NCBI GenBank assembly: GCA_949825065.1
Contig: OX463842.1
Coordinates: 36,389,323 to 36,453,322, forward strand
Direction of reading: 5' to 3'
DNA length: 64,000 bases
Source of the DNA: Odontocerum albicorne
Taxonomy: Eukaryota; Arthropoda; Insecta; Trichoptera; Odontoceridae
Each line of letters begins with the position of its first letter. Within the stretch, counting starts at the first letter, position 1. Shown in pieces: positions 15,201 to 30,200 of this stretch. The notes below the pieces were generated by a model that ran no database searches, had not been told where the DNA came from, and was given only the letters and a program-made list of their open reading frames with translations. Position numbers and translations under genes: made by a program.

Positions 15201-18200
15201 AAAACTCTGAAATGGGTTATTTCTGTCGAAAATTATCGTATCATATTTATTTACCACACACATACACATACACAACTTACATACCAAGTCTATACCTATG
15301 AAACTGGAATTTTTAATAGAAAATACACATTTATTGTATGAAAATTGTAAAAAATATTTTATTCAAAGTATTGCCCATCGCTAGCTACACATGTTTTTCA
15401 TCTCTCTGGCAATTTGTGGATGCCATGCCAAAAAACCTCTTGCACTTTTGAGGAAAACCAATCATCGAGCCATTTTCGTGTGTTTTCGTAAGAAGTGAAG
15501 CTCAGCAAGTGCGTGTCCCATCGATGCAAATAAGTTGTAATCGGATGGAGTCAAGTCTGGTGAGTAAGCCGCATGTGAAAGTATTTGCCAACTAAACGCT
15601 TCAATCGTTTCCTTGACCGGTTTTGCTGTGTGCGATGGTGCATTATCATGAAGCAAAATTACTTTGTGTTGCCTCTTTGATATTCTGGTCGTTTTTCACG
15701 CAATGCTTGGTTCAAATACATCATTTGTTGTCGGTAACGTTCAGTATTAACGGTTTCGCCAGGTTTTAGCAGCTCATAATAGATAACACTCTTCTGATCC
15801 CACCAAACACAGAGCATTGTCTTTCGTCCATAGCGATTTGGCCTTCCAGTCGATGTCGCTGGTTTGCTTGGAGTTACCCATGATCTTTTACGCTTAGGAT
15901 TCTCGAAATATATCCATTTTTCATTGCCAGTCACAATTTGATGGAGAAATAATTTTCTTTTGTACCTGGCGAGCAGCATTTCGCAAGTGGTTTTTCAGTT
16001 TTCTTGCTGTCACTTTCGGTTTTCATTCAGTTCACGTGGAACCCATTTTCCCACCTTCTGGATCTTTCCCATGGCTTTCAAACGTATGGAGACGGCTTCT
16101 TGTGTCACATTTAATTGATCCGCGAGTTGTTGTTGTGTTTAAGTGTCATCCTCATCCAACAATGCTTGCGATTCGGCGTCTTCAAACTTTCTCGGTGGTC
16201 TTCCACGTTCTTCGTTTCTCATGTCAAAATCACCACTTTTGAATTTTTTAAACCACTCAAAGCACTGTGATTTCACAAGAGCATGCTCACCGTAAGCTTC
16301 GACAAGCATTCGATGCGATTCAGCAGCAGTTTTCTTTAAATGGTAACAGAAAATCAATGCTGTCGGCGAATCGTAGTTTTCAGGCACAAAAATCGTAGTT
16401 TTCAGGACATATTCAACGCTATGAAAACATATGTAGTTGTATTAAACTTGCATTGTTGTGAGTTAAAAATCTTTGACAAACGAAAACACAAAAAAAAGGC
16501 GCCAATGACAAGGTTTGAAAGTCACTACATTGACAACTAGAGCCATATATGAGCAAATTCCGGTTTCATAGGTACACACCTGGTATGTATGTTACATAGC
16601 ATAACATCATACAGAATGATTAACTTTCCTGTCAAAATATATTTTCTTTGCCTGTTTTTTATACATATATCTTCCATACAGGTCTTTAAGGTTAATCATA
16701 CTCCTACATATTCTTCTTGCATGTAAAACAAACATGCTTATTATATCATATTGAATATCAGAAAGAAGAAGAAAATCAAACATGAATTTCCCAGCTCAAA
16801 TAATAAATGTAAATAATAGCACACAAACAGTAAAACCCCATTAATTCAAATTTGACATGAATTTTTTCTAACAGTTGAAGACCTAAATTGTCAATTTCAT
16901 TGTTGACTAGTCCCTGTAATTCATTCAAAATATTTTTCAGATTCTCGTGTCATAAATCAATACATTTTTGTGTCACACATTAATATATTTTTGTCACAAA
17001 ATTTTTTAAATTTTGAATAACAAAGTTATATAATATTAATAATGTGTGCATCTTTTTGCTCATGTGGAGTCTCCTTTATGTATACCACGGTACCTGCCAC
17101 ACTGGTCGAGTGGAAGTTCTTTTACATGTTTACCGTACGCCTTAAGAAAATGGGAAATTTCATATATGTACACTTACAACCACTCATGTTAATCTCAATT
17201 ACGAATAAAAAATAGTTCCTTTGATAATATAATAATTACATATGTCTTTTAAAACAATTTAAAAAATTATTAAATTAAATTTTATTCATAAAACCTACTT
17301 TCAAAAGTCCTTTCTTTGTCGCCACTTCTTTGGCGCTCTTTGTTAGATCATCAAAAGTGGATTTGCCAACATAAGTGAGGTCCTCGAAGGTATTCTTACT
17401 AACGCCAGCTGCATTCTTACTCGCCTCTAGGGCACTCTTGGAAGCAACTTGCACACTCTTTGAAGCTTCTTCGGCTGCTTTTTTTGCTTGAACCGTCAAC
17501 TGCAACGCAATTTAAAATTATTTTAAACCAAAATCATTTAAAAATTACAAATAATAGAATCAATTTTGACATAAAATATTGCATTGCCTGTTTTATGTTA
17601 TTAAACCCATCATATATTGAAAAAGAAATAAGAAGGTAAATATACAAATTGTAAAAAATATCATGACCCAAACAGTAAAAATATGAAGAGACCAAAATAT
17701 TTCAACCTAGTCTGAACTCTAATATTTTTTATATTCTTGTATGCCACTGAAACATGGACAGTAAAAGTTTGAAAATATGCAAAAATCTATTCCTTTGAGA
17801 TGTGGTATTGGCATCCGATGTTGAAAATCTCATAAATCTCCAGAAAAATGTGACAGTACGAATGTCACTTAAATGTGACAGTACGAATGTCACTGTGACA
17901 GTACGAGGAACGTCAATATGCTTCCGGCATACCCTGGACTTAAGAAGCCTGTACACTGCAATGCAAATGGTAAGTGATCTGAGGAGTTAAGACATGTCAT
18001 CGCAACCTGTACTCCCAATATCCCATAGATCATGACCCTCAGTTATGAGGAGCGATAAGGATGATGATTATATTAAAAAGAAGCTGGGTTGTTATTAAAA
18101 CTACAATAAATATACTCACATTAAAAAAAACACCATCTAAAAGTGTCTGATTAAATTTGATAAAGATTTTTTTTACCGATACAAAGAGACTATGAAAGAA

Positions 18201-21200
18201 CTCGATGAAAAAATATTTTATTAAAATTTTCCATGAAGTGATCATTAAGCAAAAAAATTATACATAATTATATAACTTTCTCACCTTATCCATATGTGCT
18301 AAAATCCCTTCCTGACTTCCTTGTCTGTTCACCAATTCCTTTGCTTGTGATGTAAAATGCTCAAAGATAGACCCTTGAGACCCTTGCCTGGTGACACCGT
18401 GACTTGGAGGGCTGGAAGAGATACTCCCAGACTGACTTGTTGACCCAAATGAACCAGTACGAGCTAGGACATTACTGACACTTGCTTGTTTCTGAAACAA
18501 TTAAAATTTTAGTTAAATCACTCCCTCTTTTTTATTTGAACCTTAGGAATAAAACAAGAGATTATCTAGGTACACACTTCACAAATATCACTGGTAAAAT
18601 CAACATCTCCAATCTTCAAGATTTGCAGAGAGCCTATACAGTACCTGAATATTTGGCAATATGAGAAGGCAAAATACAACAAACAAATAAACTGTTATTT
18701 TATTTTAACTCATGCTGCACTAAACATAAAGAAGAATGAAAAGAGATACAGTAGCAAATTTGTAGATAGGAGATTTCATTAACTTCAATAATGTAATTTT
18801 CTCTTACTTACCCAACGAACATTAAAAATGTTCAAGTATTACACATTAATAAAAAAAGACACTGATACATGTAACCTCATACATTATTATGAAACCATTA
18901 TGAAAATTAGTAAAAATCTATTATGGATAAACAAAATAATAATGATTAAACAAATAAATTTATGAATACCACAATGTGTTACTAAACTCCAAAATAATAA
19001 AATATGGAAAACAAATACTACATTTTTTTTTATTCAACATAGGAAGTAAGTTTTTATCGAAATTAAAAAGGAGGTAATTTTTTTAGGAAAGAAATTCGAG
19101 ATAATATACGAGTATATATAAAAAAAAAATCTGTACTTTGAAGAGGGAAATTTAAATGATGACCATAGAGTGTTTATTGGAAATCGAATCGAGGCATTTT
19201 ACTAAGTTCGTGTTATGTGTTTGTTCAATATGTAGATACTAACATTACTATTGGATGGCATATCAAAAATGTAACATAATAGTCATTGAACCTATCCACA
19301 AGAGTCTGAAGGGACCATACGAGGGAAGAAGAAGAAGAAAGAAGATATGTCAATTTCTGAAGAATTTAGTTAACATCAAATATTTTCATGCACCACAGAA
19401 CTGTAATTCTACAACACAACAGAGATAACCACAACGGAGGATTACTTACAGGCGAGACAGGTTTTGCCCCCCTTAATGATCCTCTCTGTACCAGACCAGC
19501 TTGACTCTTATGGCTCGGGGTAGAGGACCAATCAGAGTCGCTGGTGCTGGTACTATCTTGTTTGGGTGGTGATGCTTGTGACTGGGATGCCTGACCACTG
19601 ACTATTGTCTTGGGAGTTATGGTGGAATTCGAGTCTGACTCATTTTCCACACTGCCACTTCTTTCTTTCAACTGCAAGTAGGAAGTAGTACAAATATTGT
19701 ATTCATTCTTCTTTATGTAAGAAGCATAATATATGGAAGATATTCCGAACTTTAGTAATATTATTACCCATCATAAAACAATTTGACCTCAATCTATAAT
19801 AGTTCATATTGTAATGTAATTTACAATATATGGATTTATTATATAAACCCAAATCTCATGATAGAAAAAATGTGTTTATTGAATTTCATTGAAGTTACAA
19901 TGAGTTAAAATGTGATTGTTTCAGAAAACAATTTATTTTTCAGTTTTAGATTGATTAATATTATAATACCTTTTCAAGATTTAATCCAACCTTAATATTT
20001 TTTTTAAATAAGCATTTTATATGGGAGCTAACTTAGTCTAATGAACGTAATAAGAATGATGGATGACTTTTTAAATTAAAATCCTTTTCTCTGATTTCAA
20101 TCAAAATACATAGAATATGCTGAGGTCCAGACTACAGCATGATAGTTACAATTAGATTTATGTCAACTTACTAATTTAGTGATGAAAAAATATATTTTGT
20201 AGGTAGATTGACTGTATCTATGGTTTCTATTATATGCAGGATAATAGTACTAATATATAAAGCTATGCTAGTTGGAATTTTGTAACTTTTCCTGTTAAGT
20301 ATTTTTTTTTAGTTTGTGATTCTACCGCAATAAATTCTTATGATGACTTACATTCTTCTTGACCGTTGGGGTCTCCTTAGCTAAATGACTAGTCTCCTCT
20401 AAATGACGATTATCTTCTCCGTGATTATCATCGGAGATATCACTGCGGTCTGAGCTGGAGGGTGTTGGGCTGGGCGACCTGGATGGGTGGGGTGATCGTG
20501 GCACATTCTGGCCTGTAGGGTATAGCAAACTAGACGGAGGATGGTACACCTGTTAATAAAATCAATATAAAATTATTATCAATTATATAATATATATGTT
20601 TATATATTTATGTAAATAGAAAATAATTATTCAAAATTAAACATATTCATTATTGAAGAGGCTATCAAACTTATAATCAATAAACACATATTTATCTATT
20701 TCATGATACATCTGGCAGATTTATTGCTATGCAACAATTTCTTCCCACTTACCAGGTAACTCAAATTTTCTTTTTCTTTGGACTCAACTCAAATTTTGTT
20801 TATTATTTTTGAAGCTATGATAAATTTTATAATGATTGAGATATTAAGATGAAAATCGAGTCAATAATTTCCATTAAGTCTTACATCAATACATCTTCGG
20901 ACCGATTAGTTACTCCGATCTAGTAGTATCAAAGGATAGTTTCACTGCATTCGAAGTTTTCTGCAAAGAACTGGTAATTTGCTGAAGGAATCCTTTTGGG
21001 CAGTTCCTTCTTTGTCACTAAGTAATCTCATGATAAATAAAGAAGATTTCGATCTTCTAGTGCTAATTGCGCTGGATGGAGACTTATTTTGTCCCCCATA
21101 ATATTGTAGGTGGTAATGAGATTGAAAAAAGGGGATAGGGCTAGAGGAAAAGAATGGGAAGGAAAAAGGGATAAAGATTTCAGGAAAATAAAAATGAATG

Positions 21201-24200
21201 GATATTCTGAGTGACATGTTATTTTTTCAATTTTCTTTTGATGATTGTTAAGGATACTGCACATCTGTTAAGGATGTTGTTCTAGAGTTCATTCCAGTCA
21301 TGTTGAATGGCTCGTAAATAAAAATGTGTAAAATGAGGTGTGATATGTTGGTATGCAAAAAAGTCTCTCATCAACGAGTCAAAGGGAAATTCTCTATTCA
21401 CTCAATAGCAGCTAGCATCACTTTGCATCTGTAATCTTCACTTGCAATGACACTCCTTGACAATCTGATACATGGTCTATTCAGTTCTACAAGGGCATAA
21501 TGATGAATTACTATGCCCATTTGAAACTGAGTAGACAGTTAGGAACTAAGCCCAACATTTTTAGCCAGATCTAAAGAGATTAACGAGGCAGCAAAGCGGT
21601 GCGGTTAAGTGTCAGGATCTGAGAAAAACATCCCAGTTTCTCGCATTAAGTAGTTACATGTGTTCCAACTTTATTAAAAATATGCAATGTATATATTTGA
21701 AAGAATTTAGATATTAAGGACAAATTAAGGTCATTTTTCAAAAAAGATTCACTGTAAAATAACCAATGTAAAATAAATATTTAAAAACATTAAACATTAA
21801 AATACTTTTGGTGGAAAAACTCCCTACTGAAATTAATCGCATATATTGACGGAGACTTGGTCTGTATTTTGTTTTATCCCTGGATTAAAATATTAACCCT
21901 CTGAATCACAATTCCAGTCACCAGTGACTTGACTTATATTTTGTCTAATCCGTGCAAAAAAGAATTAACCCTTTCAGTTCATATATATTCCCTTAATCCT
22001 ACAGTTTTATCTGGATTTAACTAGGACATGACGTGAATAAAAAATTTCAAATATTTTAGTTGTTAATTTTGACAGACATTTTTAACAAAAAATAAAATAA
22101 AACTCACAGTTTTTGGATCTAAAGATGATGACAAGGTCATTGGGATCTGTGATTGGACGACAGCTCCATACACTTCTCCCAGTCCGTGATGAACTTGATT
22201 GCCTACGAGAAAACCTAGGAATTTAAATAGTTTATCGCTTTTATTTGTTTAAAGCAACAAAAGAACAAATTTTTTTTCAAGCAATGATAACACTCAACTC
22301 GTAGTTTCTTAATTTTTTATTACCACAAAATTATGACTGGATTTACTCTTAAATTTCAAGCTGGCAACCTAACAATTTCACTTGACAAATCGTTCAAAAA
22401 ATATTTATGCAAACCCACAAGAAACCCACAAGTTGTCCACAGTGAAATGCAAATCCTGTCTAATAGGAACCATATAAAATATATACTTTTGATAAAGAAA
22501 ACCTCTTTATATATTGGTGAGATGATTTATTAATAAAGGTAAATAGTTATGAAGTCTGATCACTGCCATTTCAGTTCAAACATATTCACAATATGTGTAC
22601 TCATTAGTCAAAAAAACATGTTAAAAAGTTTCATTTCAAGAGAAAGTATGTTGTTCATGACATATATATTGTATTGGCCCGACCATAGGGTATGACTTTG
22701 ATTACTATGTGATCCCCAATTTTTTAAATATTTTTTCGGAAAATAAATTGACTTTTTTTATGAATTCCAAATGTCAGAACCATTTTTTTGTAGAATATGT
22801 GTTCATTAGGTATTGTTTCTGCGATCGCCAACATCTAACATTGTTTTCAGTAATACTACATTTTCTAGCACATTACCATAACCTTGAAATAGGGATCGTA
22901 GCTCATGTGAATTCCTTGATTGATTTGATTTTTCAAGTTCCTCATATTTCAATATGATCACTCATCATATTTTCGAGGGTCTAAGAATAAGAAAAACGTA
23001 GCACAAAAAATAAGATAAATAACAACAGTCAGAAACTAGCAACATGCCGGAAATTTGTAATCAACACTGTCTGTTGAACCAGCTCATTAAACCATTTTGG
23101 GAGAGATAAATAAAAAATACATATATGAGGCAATATAGACGTCTCATTCTTTTCGCAAAGTAGTGATTATTTTTGAGGCTCGAATAGCAGCTTTTACATT
23201 TTTGTTGTTGTTTTTTTAAATAAAAACCTTGCCTTATAGTCAGACCAATAGGATCATTTAAAATGTTTAAAAATTGGAAGGAAAAATCAATAAGAAATAA
23301 AAAAAACATACTGTAAGAAAACTGCAAAAATATGTGTTTTATGTTTGGATTATTATTCCAGATATATTTGAATTATTATTCTAGACAATTCAAATTCGTA
23401 TTGATTATATAAAAAATTACACATTTTTTACCTGGTGAAAGATCAGAAGAAGCCATTTCAGACACAAAATCACTGAGAGAAGAATATGATGAGCTGGTGC
23501 TTTCACCTCCTTCCGAGTCTGAACCACTTTCATCTAAAACAATATATTACACATATTATTTTAATTTCTGAAAATAAATCATTTTAGAAAATAATCTTGT
23601 TTTGGATTTAAAATACCGTAATAATATTTTACACAGATAGAATAAGAATGATTTTAATAATATATTTATTTTCCCTTTTTTGTAATGACAAAATTTGATA
23701 TTTGTGTGTATAGGTTAGTCATTATATATTTGCGTTCAAGTCCACACAATGGTCATACTGATAGCTCAATGTGTGTAATCTTGTTATAGAGGCATTTTAC
23801 ATGTAATTAATTGTTACTACATCATTGCAGAATAAAATGTTATGCCTCATAGGCCGACAATGAACGTGCACCCTGACAAGCTCAATTAGTTCCAGATTAT
23901 TGAAATATGAGCAAACAATCTTATATAATGTTGAGGTCAATAATCAGAAGTCAATATTTTTTCTTTCGTCTGACAAGGTTGTAAGACTTATAACTTTCAA
24001 TAACAGACCGTAGTCAAACTTGTGATTTGCAGATTGAAATTTATTCAACATAAAAAAATTTGCTACGTAGATTCAATTTTTACAATATTGACATTATAGT
24101 GACCATATTACCAAATTGTTATCTAAAATTGTTCTTATCGGAGAAGTATTTAAAATTTGAAATTGTAAAATAGATCTCAGAATGATTTTTACAAAATCAT

Positions 24201-27200
24201 GTCATGGTGATTAAAAAGTGTGAAAGGAAAAGCAAATGTGATATTTGAGTGAACAATGGAAGATTATAGAAATTAAAGTTATTCTGCTTACTGGGTAATC
24301 TTTCCTCAGATTATGGAAGAGTTAAAAGAGATATTGGAAAGTGCGTAGAGATTTAAAAAAATGCAATAGAACACTACAATAAATATGCCTGCACTGAACT
24401 ACATTCAGATTGACAAAGATTATGGTTCACGACAGTGGGTGCCAACTTTCATGTATAAGAGTGAAAAAGAGTAAAGGCAGCTGAATAAAAACTGTAGAAA
24501 AATTCATTGAATAAAACGTAAGACAGAAAACAGAATTGAGTATTTAAGGATAAGGACTGATGTAATAAATGGGACACAGAACTCTGAGATGGTTTAAGCA
24601 TACAAAAAAAATTATGAAGAAAGATTGAGAAAACAAATTTACGTTGCAACTGAGAAAAAAAGTAGTGGTAAAGGAAGGAAAATACTGTTAGACCAAGTAA
24701 ATGAAATTATAAAAATCAGCAAAATAGGAGACGTATGGATATGGAGGAAGTGACAAAGTGTGTCACAATAAAAAAACTACTGACTTGTACTCTCTGTCTA
24801 TCTAGATAGGGAAACTACTAACTTGTACTCTCTGCCTACCTAGACAGGGAAACTACTGACTTGTACTCTCTGCCTACCTAGACAGGGAAACTACTGACTT
24901 GTACTCTCTACCTACCTAGACAGGGAAACAATAGGATGGTATATATGTTTGCATTAAGATTTTTTAATTCCATTTAAGATAAAACTAATTAGGCCTGTCA
25001 CTCTCTTTAAGTTTCTTTTGTTATACATATAGTTTATAGTTCCTGTGCAATACATATAGTTAATTATTTACTTAAAATTTTAGTGTTTAAGTACATATTT
25101 TCAATACCTGTAGGTTGATGTTCATGTCTCTGTAAGCACCTGAGTGCACCATTGAGTGAGCTACCATCATCCCAAACAGGAAATCGCATAGGTTCCAGGG
25201 CATTAGCGAACCACTTGGGCTTATCACCTATTTGGTGAGGATCAAACACTCCTGTATGAACTCTCAAAAAGGCCACATTACTCGGTGTCAGGGACCACTC
25301 AGCCAAAAACTCAACTGCCTATAAATTTTAATAAAATTTGTGTACTTAATATTAAATTTCAAAATATTTCATAAAATAATAGGAATTTAAAAAGTATGTA
25401 CCTGTGTTCTGGCAAACTTGTTTAAAAAATGTGTTGTTCGAGGTCTTGATCTTAAGAAGCTATTAATTTGAAATGCTACAACAGGTCTTGGATATAGCCT
25501 TAAAGTTCTTGTATGTTCAGTGAAATTAGCCAAAAGATTTTGCGAATTGAAAAATCGTACCTGAAAAATCATTTAAAATTCAGTAAAAAATGTTACAATA
25601 ACATTAAATCATTATTTTATTTTACCTTCCTTTTAAATATTTATTACTAAAATTTTCAGCAAAGATACTACATATTACTTTATGTCATTTCTTTAAAGTT
25701 AGAATAATTCAAACAGCAATTAACTGTTCCAAGATAAGAAATTATGTAAAAATAGGTCGATGCCATGTCTCATGTCTGGTGGCAGTGTGTTCTATGTCCA
25801 ATTTTCAGCGAGTATCGGACTGGTTTTGTTTTTCAAGACTTTTTCATCTGAATTGATTGTGATGCTGGCTCTTAATATAAATTAGCTTAGCATGAATTCT
25901 CACAGCGCTCTTGGTGACATGTGCTATGAGACGCATTATATAAATCTCTAGATTTTCACACTTTATTTTTTTTTGTATCAATAACATAATAACGAAGTTT
26001 GCTACTAAGTTTTAAATAAAAATAAAATTCATATAATAAGGTTCATTCTCAAAACACTTCAACATTTTTTTAAATTTTTACTCTTACTGTTAATATTTTG
26101 TTAACTCACCATAGCTACTCTAGTAGCAACATCTACAGAATCCACATCATTGCCGTAAATAAGAGGATTAAACCCAGAAAACCCCTGTCCTTGAGAAATA
26201 GACAAGCGACCACCCGATGCTGGGGTGGGAGGTCCAGAAACAGACTGTCTGTGGCCACTGGGAGGTCCAGAAGGAGATTTACTCTCAGGAATAGGTGGGG
26301 CTTGCTGTCTATGAGATGGTGATGTGTTTGCTGAAGAATCGGAAGAATAGTGACGTGCACTTTGAACTCTGAGGGAAAAAAATTAAGTTGTATTTACAAA
26401 CTTATAAAGAAAAAACTTGTAATGATAAAACATGGCTTATAAATACAAATTAAAATGTTTCTGATTGTAAAAAAAATTTATAATAATTGAAATATCACTC
26501 ATTAAAGTTTTCAAGTCAATCTCAGATATTTTTTTTGTAAGCAACTAACTTATAATTTAACTAATGATTTCAATATTACATTTATTCACTTTCATTACAA
26601 GGAAAGGAAATATGAAACAGTTTTAAAAATATCTGAATTCAAAAATATGCATACTTATTTTATAATCAAATAATTCATTTGTTTTTTTCTTTTATTATTT
26701 GCATTACATATGAATTTACTGAGATAAAATCAATTTACTCGTATTAAACAGAGGTTGGTTGATTTTCCTGGCTGTAAGTCTGAGAACAAACTGCAGACTA
26801 TATTGCACCTGTCAAATAATCAAATGTTTAATCTCATTCTGCTAAATTTTAAAACCTACCTCTCTGAATGAAAACTAAGATATAATCGTATTTCAGTCAA
26901 GATTTACGTTAAAAGTGTGATAATTTTTCATTCAAGTATTCAAAAGTGTGCATCATTTTACGAAAAATTTAGACTTGGGTATCGCATTAAAAATGCAATG
27001 TAGTAAATCAGAGTAGTTCTTTTTTTTTTGAAAGGTTAACTTCATCTTGATACAGTGGAACCTCGGTTCTCGAACGTTTCTCATCTCGAACAGTTCAGTT
27101 CTCAAACGTATTGTTTCAATTCGATTTCTGAACACATTACTTTAATTCAGTTCTCGAACATACATTTTCAATGACAATGTCATTTTTCACTTCAAAAATT

Positions 27201-30200
27201 TTTTTAGGGGCAGATAAAACCAAACCTCATTGAACAGGTTTTAAGTGAGACGAAAAAAAAACCCCCCCCAGAAGGATAGTCACCTGACTTTTTTATACAA
27301 GGTGACTCCCTTTCCAAACAATAACATTTTTCCTTCTCTCCACCGGCCTCACCACCTTCCGATTACTCCTCCCTCTCCTCATTACAGGTAAAGTATAGTT
27401 AAATTTTCATTTATTTAATCTATTTAGTGTGAATTCACGCTGTGTATTTTCGGAGGTCTGGTGGAATGAATTAATCCAATCTACATTACTTCTTACGGAA
27501 AAAATTGGTTCGATTTTTGAACAAATCGGTTTTCAAACAGCCTTCTGGAATGGATTAAGTTCGAAAACTGAGGTTCCACTGTACAAGGAATCCATAGCGT
27601 TGTTACAAAGTTTTAAAAAAATATATGTATAGATTTACGTTAATGTTGCTCCACCAACGTTGTCTCTTCTAGAAGGAAGAAGTGTAGATGCTCCTGGAGC
27701 CTGGTTAGTTCCGTTACCAGACATGCTGCTTAGTGCCTGTTCAAAAATATCCTGCGATCAATGACATGAAATAAAAAAAAATGAATATCTACTAATGCCT
27801 ACACTAAGCTACAAGTCTACGATTTTATATTTTAAATTTCTGTAAATAGTCTAGAATGCAAATTTAATGCAAAATACTGAATTATTTGTCAAGTTTATTT
27901 ATTCATAGTAAATTTTGTAAAAAATATCTTATGAACTATAAAGAATTTAAGTATGCATTTTCAAATTTTTTAACGTCACTCAATTTATTTATATAAATAT
28001 TATATATTCAAATCTCATTATTTCAGCATTCAAATAGAAAATTTTGATTAATACAAGTTGAAATTTAATAATATTCAAGTCAAATCAAACACCCTTTAAG
28101 TTCCATCAAGAACACAGAGATGCTAAAAATCACCTCCATCCAGGTTAGTCAACAGTCAAGTACTCCAGGAGTTAATTATATTAATACATTATATTTTCTT
28201 TGAATTATTTTTCAACAAAAGAAAAAAAACAATTTGAATATTTGAGAAAATCACTTATTTAGAATAATTAATTAAATTAAATTATTTTATTCATTTATAG
28301 AAGTTCTATGGATGCAACTTTCTAAAGTAAAACTACTCAAATTTTAGAAATAAAACTATAAATATTAATAAACTAAGTATTGTAAATCTATTTGTGTGCG
28401 AGTAAATCTGTACAATTTTCCTAGTGCCCCAAATGTTAAGTGCTGTTAATGAAAACAAAATAAAAGTAGTAAAATAAGTTTAAGAAAGAAGAAAACCATT
28501 TTTTTATTAAAATATACAAAGAGTATATAAAATAAAATAGTGCATTGAATTTTCAGAAGTTGTGACATGCTTTTTAAAACAAAAAACAAAAGGAATAACT
28601 GAAATCTCATGTTTATTTAAAAACAAAAATGTCTACAATTTTTTTTGGGTATCTTAAATAAACAGACAAATGCATTAGGGCTCGATTATATCATAACATA
28701 GATATAATTTCTACTTTTGTGGCTAAAATCCATTCAAAAGCACTGTTTTAGCTAAATTTAACTGTCAAAAAGTGCCCGTTAAATAGGCTTACCATAGTAT
28801 CTGTTGTCCAAACTGGGACAAGAAAAAAACTATTCTTTGTACAGAGATAAAAATGAAATACTTCTTTGAAACCATACATACTTGGTGCAAGTACATTTTT
28901 TTTAAATGGCTTATCCTTATTATTTGTTTTGCACAGTCTAGATTTAATATTCAACAATCATAATATAAAAACTTGAACTGTTGGTTCAGTCACTCGTATT
29001 AATTTTTCAATATATATAACTCATTACAGATATAAAATTATACTATGGATAGGTGTAAAAGCGGTTGGTAATTAGAATACTCGGCTTAGATTTGGTATAG
29101 ATATCCCAATGTTTTAAAATAATTAGTATTCATATCAGTTCCTCCCTGGACTGAGGAACTAATCACCTTTAGATCCTTATCTTAGCTGTGTTACCGCCAT
29201 CCTTTAGTATTTATGATCTGATAATTACTTATACAGTCCATCTTGGGAACAGAAACTATACATACTAATATATAAATGAAATTGTGATTATTTTATTAAA
29301 ATTTCTATAGCATAGGAAAAATTCCATAAAAAAGTATAAATGTTAGAACTATGTTTTACAAGATCCAAGAAGAGAAAATGTTAATTATAAATATTACAGA
29401 TCTTTAAAATATAAGTGGAAGAAAACAGAGAGACATGAGTTTTATAATTTGATAGAAAAAGTGGGAGTGAAAATTGTTATTAAAATATTACAGAACACCT
29501 TAAAATGTTATACAAACATATTATTCAATCTAACAATTGCTGTTGCAAATGCATCTCCCCGTTTTCCATCATAAATTATTTTATCAATAAAATATTTTTG
29601 AAATATATTTTGTTTTGCATTACATGTTGATTACTGCAAGAAGTCAAAGGCTCAGTTTTTTAATTTAAAAAAAAAACAAAATTGGTAATTAAATATACAA
29701 AAAAGGTACTATATTTATATTGAAAATGTATATTGTCAACATTAAAAGTAACAAAATGTTGATAATGTAAAACCGATTATTATTCATTTTGGCACTAATA
29801 CTTCTTGCATTAATCACAAGATATGAAAACTTTATTATTCAGTCTGTTTATATAAAAACATGAGATATTCAGTTATTTAAAAAATAGAAATAGGAGATAA
29901 TTACAGTCGATCCAACCTGGTCCATTAATTGCATTGCCTATACACAAAAGAGAGAAAAATAATTGAATTAAGAAAAAACAATTTCCTGCAATTTCTAGAA
30001 TTAGAGTGCCAATAAAAATTTACTGTCTTATTGTTAGTCCAATTGTAAAAATATGTGTGATTATACAAATATTTATTAAGTCTCAATATTTAAGTGCTTG
30101 TGTGTCAAGATCCAAGAAAAAAGTTGTAAAATAAGTGATTGAATTGTATAATTATGTTAAAAAATCTAAATTACTAATAGTTTCATTCAATATGGTGATA

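Noticed and set aside
21895..21985. piggyBac-like MITE bounded by TTAACCCTCTG and TTAACCCTTTC
   Set aside because: Both ends point the same way, so they are not inverted repeats; no valid partner end was found nearby.
26098..26322. Plus-strand Arg-rich frame of 74 codons
   Set aside because: It is the antisense of MADD exon 10, whose minus-strand frame is clearly conserved.
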